Assembly (NCBI GenBank): GCA_930367205.1
Contig: OV884011.1
Span: 118,541,866 to 118,605,865, forward strand
DNA from: Acanthosoma haemorrhoidale
Taxonomy: Eukaryota > Arthropoda > Insecta > Hemiptera > Acanthosomatidae
DNA: 64,000 bases
Direction of reading: 5' to 3'
Each line of letters opens with the position of its first letter. Position 1 is the first letter of the stretch. A program made the position numbers and the translations under genes. Positions 54,366 to 64,000 of the stretch are shown here, piece by piece. The notes beneath the pieces are model-generated. The model saw only the letters and a list, made by a program, of their open reading frames with translations, was not told the DNA's origin and made no database searches.

Positions 54366-56235
54366 ATAACCAACTGCTTGCCTCATCATATTGAAAACAT
54401 TTCTGCATTAGATAGCTCCATCCATTTAATACCCTTAACAGAACTGCTGCTCCCGAAGGCCATACAGACTGTACCACGAATCCCTCAGCACACTTTACAG
54501 GCCCCCGCCCCATCTCACCCCTCTGTGACGCTCATTATTTTTTCAAAGCTACCTCCTCCCCTGTTCGTGATCTGTAGCTAAACCTACCGCAAGGTGATCC
54601 TACCCGTGGAATCATTCATGTTTTTTTCTTTTATTTATTTTCAGCATTCCACGTTACAAAACGTTCTCAAGTTGAAAAAAAAGTACTTCCCGTGACTTTA
54701 TATTAGTGTTTACCTTTATAGTAGCGTTTTATATCTTTGTGTTGAAAATTACTTACGTATACATATCATTTTAGGTGGGATGTGGTCAGAAAATTGGAAC
54801 AAAAGATTGGGGTATGTTTGCTATAGAAGGCCCAGATGTCTTATGTTAAACTTTACATTATATTAGTTGCATGTGTGTTTAATTGCTACCTAAAAAAATA
54901 CTTGGTATAACACCTTATGAAGAGGTAAGGGCCGACGTCCAGGCCCCATCCACCCAAAGAAAAAATCTTTGGTGAAGCCGGGTTTCTGTAGTTAAACGTC
55001 AGGATGATAACTACTCCGCTACAGGGACTGCTAGTTGCATACACTAGGGCTTTTATAGCATGAAAGTCTTAGTATAATATTCAGTGGGGGGGGGAGGAGG
55101 GCTGTAATTCTAGTGGTTACCTGGTGGAGATTACCATCCTCATCACTTATTTACATTTATCAGTAATTTATACCCCGATTTGCCCAGGGTAAAACTAAAT
55201 GAATATTGCATTCTGTGTCTACATGATTTATTTTACAGTTCAACAAATTATCATGTTTTGCTCATTTAAGCAATTTCAAAAAAATGCTTGAACGGATAAA
55301 AACCAACAAATATTTAGCACATGCGTGTATATGTGTAGATCATAACAAAGTTCATCTTAAGATCATAAGTGCGATTTCTAAGTTGTAACATAATATCAGA
55401 ACTACGAGTAAAGTGGTAAAATATTATTTCACTTATCAGGATTCGAAAACATACGAGGAGGAATAGATTCGTATACACAAGTGTATTAAAATACACAGTA
55501 ATGATCATTGATATCAATGTTATCCCTCACTTATTGTCTACATTTATTTTATTGTTTTTAGCCAAGGAAACTTTATTTTGAATATGCCTGAAAATGGACT
55601 GTGTAATGCACAACATACCGAGCGGCCTATTATTGTGGATTTACCTTCTACCAAAATATCGTTTTAGCTTATTACAAAAGGGAGTCTCGCTCAACTTGAA
55701 TATGCAATTCATATAGCACTAAGAAAAATTCCCAAGGAGCAAAAATTACAAATTTTTTATTGGAAAATGAGAAATAATAATTTATATTTATCAATTAATT
55801 TAATAATGAAAATTCCATGTTTATTTTTTATCTGATCCATGGATTATTAACTTAAAATAGGGTAACGTATACTTCACTGAAATGTTTTATCTAGGAAATT
55901 TGAGCTCATAGGCAAAAACTAATGTCATATTTTAATTCGGGGCATCAAATTCATACAAAATTAGCTGTAAATATTCCGGCAAAAAAACACCCGTTGGCCT
56001 GTGTAATTTAAGGTTATATAATATTACTTGGTAATATAAAATATTTTCCTATTATGGTGAGTAGGGTTTAATAACATGTTTTCACTAAATTAATTAATAT
56101 ATGTTGGGTTTTTAATGCAATATATTAGTAAAAAGTAAAAATATTTTTTAAATCATTCATGGTATTCGCAACCTTTTTGCAACACATTTTTGGATTACAG
56201 GCAAACAATTTCGCATTTGAACTGTATTCTGTAAA
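54366..56235. other. Spacer of the inverted repeat
   Basis: 1870 bp, AT-rich, with a G run near 55086-55100. No transposase or other coding domain recognised. At 54940-55030 the minus strand has GTAGCGGAGTAGTTATC, weakly A-box-like. Confidence 0.55.
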
Positions 56236-57329
56236 TACTGTCAGTATTTAATGATTGTTGATCACAAAAAAAAAGCGACAGCCTATCGAGTGAATTGGGG
56301 AAATTACTGCATGTGCTCACATTGTTTTTGTGTATATTGAAAATATTTAATAAAAAGAGTTTGAATTTCACATTTTAAATACGGTAAGAAAAATATAATT
56401 CACCACGATTACTGCATTGCAAATGAATATAGATTGTAATTTTATCAAAAAGATTTTTTTTTTCATTTGAATATATCTGTGGTGGTCGTGAAAAAACAGA
56501 TAAGTGGAAATTATTGGCTTAAGAACTGGACAAATGAAGTAACTGAACAATATTAAGCTACCTTAAAGTTTACATTGGAAATACTTCTTCATGAAACAGA
56601 ACCATACTTAACCAATTTTACACGTCCTAACCCACAACCAAAGAGCCCAGACAAAAGTATGGTTCACTCATTTTTCAGATAACTTGACTTATCCACTTTT
56701 TTATGACTAGTACATACATATAATGAGAAATCAAGTTATATCGTTATATTTGCTATAAATAATAAATCTGTGAAAGGTTTTGAAATAATAATTACTCATG
56801 TGGAATTACATTAAAAAATAATTTAATATAAATAATGTAATACAAACAATGCAATTCTAATCTGTATGCCCAATTTTTTAACTTGTTACAACAACATAAA
56901 TTAGCAGACCGTTGTAATCGAAAGGACCACTTGTTGAGTATAATTGTTGAGTTCTATACTGTTCTAAGCATTCAAAGATAATGACTTTATTTGTGAATTT
57001 ACTTATATACAAGGATATATAGAAAATGCTTAAAAGTATCAAGCAAATAAATGACTTATGTAACTCACGAATACCTAGAATTAGTAATTCATTGCTATTC
57101 TACATGAGATGTGGTTTAATGGTAAACGCCGTTTCTATCACACACCGAACGAATTATAACGTAAACCTTCTTAAGTATTATTTAAAAAGAATTCGGGAGC
57201 ATTTGAACGCTTTAACATTTTTACACCAGGCGCCACTGTTGTTAACTTCACGGCCATTAACGAGTATCAAGATGAAACAAGTCTGGGAAGTTCCTACTTG
57301 GTTTCCCAGCGACTCACCGATTCTTGTCA
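56236..57329 (-). repeat. Right arm of the 4.1-kb inverted repeat
   Basis: Reverse complement of 53231-54365 with scattered substitutions (for example GTTGTGGC versus GTTGTGGG near 56630) and a 44-bp deletion near 56945. Divergence of a few per cent rules out a simple assembly fold of one strand. No target duplication was found outside the arms. Confidence 0.9.
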
Positions 57330-60300
57330 ATTATTATTTATTCACGGTATCATATTCATCCTCTTTATTTGAAGCCACATTGAGTACCATAGTATTCAGA
57401 GTTTGATGAAATTAACAAACACGATTTTAATAATAGTTTCAATGACTTTTAAAATTATAACCCATCAAAGTCCTAAAACATGTTACATATGGTTAATACA
57501 AATGCAAACTTGCGAATATCAAAAGTGCACGTTTTCCGGAGTGCCGCGATCTTTAATTTGGAAGCCCACTCAAAATGATACAAACATAATTTTTATACCA
57601 AAATAAATTAATGGGTTGACAGTATTTTTGTCATTGAGTTATCAAGTAGATTCTTATAAAATTTTATATCTCTTGGTAGAATATGAAACTTTCAAACACT
57701 CTTAGGTGGCTAAATAAAGTAAAGACACAAACATAAATGAAATATCCATGATATTTATATTAAATACAAATATCTTACTCTCTTTCCAAGTGATCTATAA
57801 AAATAATAATAAAACATTTCTATTAGAAAACTAGAAAGATGTTTATATTTATGTGGACTTGAACACTCTAACACTTGACATGCCCGTAAACACCTTCTGA
57901 ACCTCCACTAAATAATCCATGAAAACTCCCCTACCGGAAATCATCTTACACTAAAATCCATGGATCAGTCTGGAAATGATTTAGGAACATAGTAAAGTTT
58001 CAAACGCTGGATAAATCTCTATTCTCGTAAATTTTACAAAGAAATTATTTTCTGTAATGACGGCTGAAGATTAATTATCATCAGTAGCAATTATCATTAC
58101 AGCCAGGAATCATATTTGCATAACATAACAACATTCACTATCTCTATATCAATACTTCATACAAAAATTCATCGAGGTGACATTAATAAGAAAAAAAAAA
58201 GAAGTCAGAGAGACATTATATTTTAGTTACTTAAAAATTCTTTTTCATATTGCATTGTCTATCGTATGAAAACATGAAACTTCAGTGAGATAAAAAAAAA
58301 CTACTAAAAAAATAAAATAAACGAAATATGTTATGCAGAACACTTACCCTGTGAGAACCTTTGTATCTACCTTCTCCCTTTGATCTCGACTTGTTGATCA
58401 TATTTCCCTCCAAATAAAAATTTAGGGAAAAAAAAACCTACCACACTTTTCTCGGTACAAAAAAAAATGCGAATCGAAAATGGTTCACAAAAGCAGCTGT
58501 GGCTTATAGAAAACCATAAATACTAACGCCTAATTGATAAAATTAAGTCAAACATTATATGAATATTAATTGATATTTGGCTCTCTATTGTTTACTGAAG
58601 CAAATAGGTCATTCGGTGGAACAAAGGTGTAACTGCGAATACTGCAATTCGGCAAGAGAGACAAAAGGTCATCTTGAGGAAGGTTATTACCTATTTTTTA
58701 ACAATGACACAACCAGCCTCTGGGGTAACCTAAACTAATTGCCATTAAGCCATTCTTTTTAATAAGTCAATGTTTTCTGACGTGCATGCTATAGTTTAAC
58801 TTCATATGACAATTACATAATTGTTCACCGTTTCAGGGAAATTTTAACTTTGGTGGATATGGGTCTTGACGGCCTCATATTCAGTCATGTTTAAACTATT
58901 TACGTTTTTTCTTAAATACTGGCAATCTTCCCGTCGTGGTACGACGGTCAAGTCGTGTTACGGCTGCTCTATCCACTTTTATCTATTTTTGGCCATTTCG
59001 TAAGTCTATCGGAGGTTATAGATCCTAGATGATAATTATGATATCAATTAAGTAATCCTTGCTACCTTCGCTTTTATAAACCGTATTCTCTACTATTTGC
59101 TTTGACTATAACAGCGACATGAATCTAGTTGGAAGGTCTTGGAAAGATGTGGAAGAAGACTTTATACCATTGGGGGGGTTTGCAGAGAGAATAGTGTCAT
59201 TTATCCAACAGAGCCAAAAATGATATATGGGGTGAAAAACAAGATGTCCGCCATATAAGACCTTTATTAAGACCGTGTTTTTGTTTATCTTGGCGGCTCA
59301 GAAACCTAATACGATGAACAAAATGGAAATATGATCATCAATGGTTTGAGGAACAGATCCCGCGATCTATTCTTGTGTGGTCCAGATCAGAGAGAAGGAG
59401 ACCTACAGATTATGATATTTTTATAATAACAAATCAAGTAAAAACTACGAAGATAATAAGGTCAAGCTGTCTGTATTCGGTGAGAAATTTGGATGAGGGG
59501 ATCTCACGATATTTTTACTGGCACGGCGCGAGGTACAATGAAGCTTCGAATACCAAAACTCCTGTCATTATGGCGTGGTAGACGATTCGGGGCTATCAAA
59601 GGTGATAGATAGTACAGGAGATGAAGAACGCCTAGACCCATCTACAGGTAGTATCACCTCTGAAACTATAATAAACTAAGTAGTCCTATGCATCTTTAAA
59701 CTATGGCTATTCCCCTCACGGAGTTGAGTGGACCCCATTATTGAACCACTCCATCGGAAAATAATTTTAACAGGGGCTCCGATCGATTCCGTTTATCGAT
59801 AATCTGTGCTCTCTTGGCAACATTTTTGTTCTCTCGAAAAAATAAAAATATTTTTTAAAGAAAATTGAGTTCAATCAGGTGTTTCGCGTATACACCACTC
59901 CGTAAAATAATATAATATATTACTTAATATATAATATTATATGCCCTAACTCAGATTCAACTGAATATTATGGTATCCTATTACATTATCTTATCTGCTT
60001 GTTAAAACATTCTTTTAGCCTTAGATAAATTCCTATTAGGTTCTGTGCAGCGAAGCAGGTGAACTTACTAAAGCTCTCCCGGTATATAAGACATGGCTTG
60101 ATTAGGTTTTATCAACTTCTTAAGTTCGTTACCTGATTAGCTAGGTCTTAACTAGCGGGTAATGGAAATAAATTACAAGTTTCACTTACAAAGTATTTGC
60201 ATTAATAACATTTTTATTTAAATTTCACGAGGAATATCTAATATTTTGTATGGAGGAGCAAATAAAAAAAATCAGTATATTTTATATCACAAAATATTCT

Positions 60301-60663
60301 TATATTAAGATATTATTTTAATACTTTATACGTAATATATTCAACAATTATTTGACTACATCCTTTTTCAAATGTTATTATTTCATTCTTACATCACCGG
60401 TATGAAAAATATATAACTATATATTTTTATTTATATAATTTCAAACTACCTATTAAAAATAAGTGAAATTCAAATTACTTATTGATATACCTAAGTTTAA
60501 TAATTATATTGTTCCCTGCAGTTTCTTCTTTGCTGGTTGTGTCACCGTTTGAAATAATATCAATGTAATTTCATGATTTCTAGGAGCTTTAGTAGCAGCT
60601 AATGAAACTTAATTTAATGAAAATTATCTAAAATTAAAATACAACAGTATTACTATCATTTTA
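57330..60663. other. AT-rich DNA, one weak coding-like stretch
   Basis: No recognised gene. 59340-59581 holds an open plus-strand frame with protein-like residues (SILVWSRSERRRPTDYDIF near its start, SRYFYWHGARYNEAS near its end) but no family match and no clear start or splice sites. A and T homopolymers are frequent. Confidence 0.4.
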
Positions 60664-60668
60664 GCTTC

Positions 60669-61780
60669 TGTCGGGTCATCACGAGGGGGTGCCTAGTTAC
60701 TCTAGCCCTAGTGACGAAGTGAGGGTTGATTAGGCTATGACCTGGACAATTGCTTCATGACAGGTCTTACTACTGTACTATCTGACTCCATATTTGATAG
60801 GTATGGGCCCTGACAGTGCACTATGTTCAGGAGAAGAGGTATAGGGTAGTTATTGTAGGTAGTTTATGTGGTCTTGGAATTACCACGAATTCACACTCGG
60901 TATCTGACCGTCCGGATCCAAGGCGAGTGTGAACCGGAGAGAGGCAGACTGGATTGCCGTGGGAGACACTACTGGGTATAGTTTGTAGGGCCACGGCAAC
61001 CGTCGTCCGTGAATGAGAGGTCTCTCCCAAGGAGGTGCTAGTTTTAGCGAGACGTAGGCAGAGAATCCCACTAGGAAAGTGTGGGGTCTGACGAGGCCGG
61101 ACTAAAACATAGGAGGTGAGGAAGAGAGTTCCAGAGGTTTATGAGTATAATGAGGTCATAAATGAGAAGGCCAAGTTATGAGACATCAGTGCAGCCGCAA
61201 GCCATCAGTTAGAGAGTCGTCGGGAGAATGATTTACAGGCCAAGACCTGGCCCTACTTATAGTCAGTGGTGCCTCGTTATTGTACCCAATGAGATCCCAT
61301 TATGTGGTAGCGCTTTGTTCTCGGCAGCCCCAGGCCTGGCCTGGGTCACTGATACCTGCCCTGGGTAAGGCTTTCCAGCCCCTAACTAATTAACTTCTAG
61401 CTGCAAGTACCAGTCCCGAGAGCCATTGGTAGAATGATTTACCGTCCAAAGCTAGGCCCTATATATAGCCCCCAGTAGCCAATGATCTGGGGGTTTATTC
61501 TGACCAACCAGACCGCAGGGTTGTGGTGACGCTTGCCTGTTTATAGACCGGGACCCATTCAGCCCCTTAGCCGCTACCTGACTTTCCCTTCAAGGGCCTC
61601 TGACTAGTTTTTTTGCAGCTGCGTCTTTTATTTTTTACAATATTTACACTGGTATGACTTATGGTTTGGTAATGTTATTTACATTTGTTTAGATTAATTT
61701 ACAACATATTATAACCAATTTACAATATATATACAATAGAGTATAGGATTATTTATCTTATGTAGTTATCGGTCGCTAAA
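60669..61780. mobile_element. Solo LTR, TGTCGGG family, copy 3
   Basis: 1112 bp, TGTCGGGTCATCAC...GGTCGCTAAA. It is flanked by GCTTC on both sides (60664-60668 and 61781-61785), a 5-bp target duplication. A TATA-like CCTATATATAGCC lies near 61460. It is longer than copy 2 because of about 290 bp near 60840-61132. It also has an internal duplication: the AGAATGATTTAC...GGCCCTA block occurs near 61225 and again near 61433. Confidence 0.83.
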
Positions 61781-61785
61781 GCTTC

Positions 61786-62389
61786 CATTGCCATGTTAGT
61801 AAAAAAGTTGCCATCGAATTCAATTTGTCAACTCAGATAGATAAGGTAGCCTCATGAAGCCAAATTTCTAGTTTCAACTTCTAGTCCATGTGATCAATTT
61901 AGCTAATGAGTTAAGTTTGTACTAAATAATGCTAGTTTAACTATTCTGTAATAATTGGAGAATCTTACAATTGCTCATCTAATCACAGTGTCCTAGGTAA
62001 TGAGTAAACTTACACATGACATTTACATGGACCACTCGAATATATCAACTTTGAAGTGTAAGTTCATCAAGTTGAACTTGGAACGTTCAGGGTTAGATAT
62101 GTGCCCTCCCTCTAAAAGGGCCCAAAGATATTTCATGTATTCGGGCTAGGCAAAGTACATACTTTATTTATTAACACAAATCCCTTATGTTTAAGCTTTC
62201 AAATCATATAATATTACTAAAATAAATTTATTAAACATCTAAGTGTGCTATGTTTATTTCTTAGTACTTCTTCTGGGGAGATTTCTACCTTATAAAGACC
62301 ATTTATTGCATAATAGTATGTACAATGATGGAATTTTTACTTTCTTCTAATACCTGTCTTATTACCATTAATTGATTATATCAGTTATG
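61786..62389. other. AT-rich DNA, nothing recognised
   Basis: Short sequence between the solo LTR and the LINE fossil, with no open frame of note. Confidence 0.55.
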
Positions 62390-63031
62390 CAAATCCGATG
62401 GTTAAAATCAGTGAGATGGAACAGTCGTTGGAACTTGATGAATTAGAGGATGTCTTGAAAATAGCTAAGGACAATAAAACGCCAGGAATTGATAGAATTA
62501 CAAATGGATTTTATAAATATGTTCCAGACGACTAAAATATCTTTTGAAATTTTGTAATTTAATTCTAGTAAACGAAACTGTGCCTGAGAGTTTTACTAAA
62601 GCAATTATTACGAAAGGTGACATGAATTTTGTTGAAAATTACAGGGGGATTCCATTCATTAATTGTGTTGCAAACATTTTCTCAGGAATGTTTCTTAAAA
62701 GAACTAAGAGTTGCGTTAAAAAAAAAAAAAAAAAAACTTTGCGGGAAGCCTGGACTGGTTTTATAAAAGGCTATTGAACAATGGATAATGTTTCAAACCT
62801 GATGAATATATTTAAGCCTTTTTGGTTGATCTGAAGTCTGCTTTTGACTTTCCGTGTCTCCAGGCACTTTTATTAAACCAACTATGTTTGATACATCAAC
62901 AAAAACTATAAATATCATGGAACAGTTGTATAGTAACAAAAGTAGTATGCTAACATTCTGGGTCAACTAGAAAATTCTTTGAAGTAAAAAATGGAGTATG
63001 GCACGGAGATTTATTAATTGTTTTGATGTAC

Positions 63032-63098
<67 letters not shown>

Positions 63099-63800
63099 TA
63101 GCCTGAATGCGTTGGAGGAGGGGGTAAGATTAAAGGATTTTACGTTAGGAAGTTTATCGTTTGCTGATGGTATTGTATTGCTTAGTGAATGTAAATACAC
63201 ATTACAAAACTGATATACAAACTAGCTAAATGCAGTGTCATAATAACATTACAGTACATTTAAACAAATCTAAAGTGATTGTCTTTAGAAATGGTGGAAA
63301 GCATGCTAAAGATGATCAATGGTGATCATGGTGAGACAATATAAATTGTGCCTGAACACAAATCTTTCCTTGAAACTTCTATGTTGTACTAAAATTACAA
63401 TCTTCCTTATTAGGCAATACGTAATTGTGATAAATGTAACACAAATACTTAGGGATAATAATATCACCAAACATGTCTTTATGCAAACACTTCGAAAAGA
63501 TAGTACCTGTTGTGATATGCTGATTGGCGTAGTTTTCTTATGAAGAAAGAAGTTCTTATTTCAAAAAAATACAAATTAGATGTGGGATGGGAAAGCTCTT
63601 GACAAAGTTCAACAAGTTCAAAGAAGCTTTATTAAAATAATATTCTTCCTCCCCCGGAATACGCCGAAATATGCATTGTATCTAGAAACTAGCAGATCAT
63701 CTATTTGCTCACACACACTAAAGCTCCCTCCACCTGAATTACACTTTATAAGTTTCAAATGCTTCTGAAACCAGACTAACCAAGAGTCTTACTAATAAAG
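62390..63800 (+). pseudogene. Decayed LINE reverse transcriptase with a (TA)n insertion
   Basis: Pieces in several frames are colinear with a non-LTR RT: DNKTPGIDRITNGFYKY near 62470, VENYRGIPFINCVANIFS near 62630 (the NYRGI block), WTGFIKGY near 62750, and FLVDLKSAFDF near 62820. LGSLSFADGIVLLSE near 63150 is the catalytic box, with FADG instead of FADD. KVQQVQRSFIKII ... TPKYALYLETSRSSI near 63595-63700 is a C-terminal block. A pure (TA)n run of about 66 bp (63032-63097) interrupts it between the RT blocks. It belongs to a family other than the Jockey-like copies and is clearly inactive. The C-terminal region probably continues past 63800 toward the window end. Confidence 0.78.
63032..63097. 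repeat. (TA)n microsatellite
   Basis: Uninterrupted TA dinucleotide run inside the LINE fossil. Confidence 0.97.
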
Positions 63801-64000
63801 GACTTTACTCTTACTCAGGACTTGGTCTTTCTCGACCAGAGAAGAGTTGATTGACCAACTATTGGTTGATAAAATAGTTCATTACATTGAATATCAAGAG
63901 GAGCAGAAGGTAATAGATACATTTGCAAACGCGATGTTTCATTCAACCTAGAAAATAATTACTCAAAGTAACTCTCTTATATAAAGGACTTAAACACCAT

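Noticed and set aside
54771..54815. Possible fourth TBC exon (TTTTAG|GTGGGATGTGGTCAG...)
   Set aside because: The translation does not fit the TBC domain after QAATVK and has no good donor in the right phase.
62998..63213. 71-codon frame containing an IYIYIY tract
   Set aside because: A (TA)n microsatellite read through inside a dead LINE; only the SFADGIVLLSE part is meaningful and is included in the LINE entry.

Overview
The window looks like AT-rich nuclear DNA from an arthropod, most likely an insect. Evidence: spliced exons with GT-AG borders, introns of 12 and 24 kb, and the transposon mix (Ty3/gypsy LTR elements with a tRNA-Phe primer site, Jockey-like LINEs, a BED-finger hAT, a piggyBac). 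The order or species cannot be told from the sequence. There is no sign of bacterial operons, CRISPR arrays or rRNA.

Host genes. Three short exons on the + strand (13339-13464, 25862-25981, 50050-50115) join in phase 0. They encode 104 contiguous residues of a Rab-GAP TBC domain resembling TBC1D30, with both catalytic fingers (IxxDxxRT and YCQ). The rest of the gene lies outside the window or was not recognised. Nested antisense in its first visible intron is an uninterrupted PP2C-type protein phosphatase gene (16463-17443, - strand), probably a retrogene. Everything else that can be assigned is mobile DNA or its debris.

Layout. 0-4.3 kb: a LINE 3' fragment, a 39-bp minisatellite and an unexplained coding-like stretch. 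4332-9721: Gypsy-1, a near-complete Ty3/gypsy element (184-bp LTRs, intact pol, broken gag). 10.1-10.9 kb: solo LTR. 14.9-16.3 kb: decayed Jockey-like LINE. 18.5 kb: foldback repeat. 26.3-27.9 kb: antisense relic of the Gypsy-1 family split by a 5'-truncated LINE. 29.1-32.0 kb: antisense Jockey-like LINE. 32.0-32.4 kb: probable solo LTR. 35334-42726: Gypsy-2 (188-bp identical LTRs, intact gag, broken pol), whose 3' LTR is split by an hAT element (40508-42610). 43.2-44.1 kb: LINE ORF1 remains. 45.2-48.7 kb: a piggyBac relic split by a second Jockey-like LINE (46.5-48.3 kb). 49.0 and 60.7 kb: two more solo LTRs of the 10-kb family. 53.2-57.3 kb: a 4.1-kb inverted repeat with 1.1-kb arms. 62.4-63.8 kb: another decayed LINE reverse transcriptase.

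Most notable: in both Gypsy elements gag and pol are in the same frame, separated only by a single UGA in a conserved context, and the residues after the UGA are conserved between the two diverged elements. This suggests Gag-Pol is made by stop-codon readthrough. Both also carry an identical 8-bp hairpin stem directly before the polypurine tract. Several frameshifts in these elements sit in G homopolymers, so some could be assembly errors.
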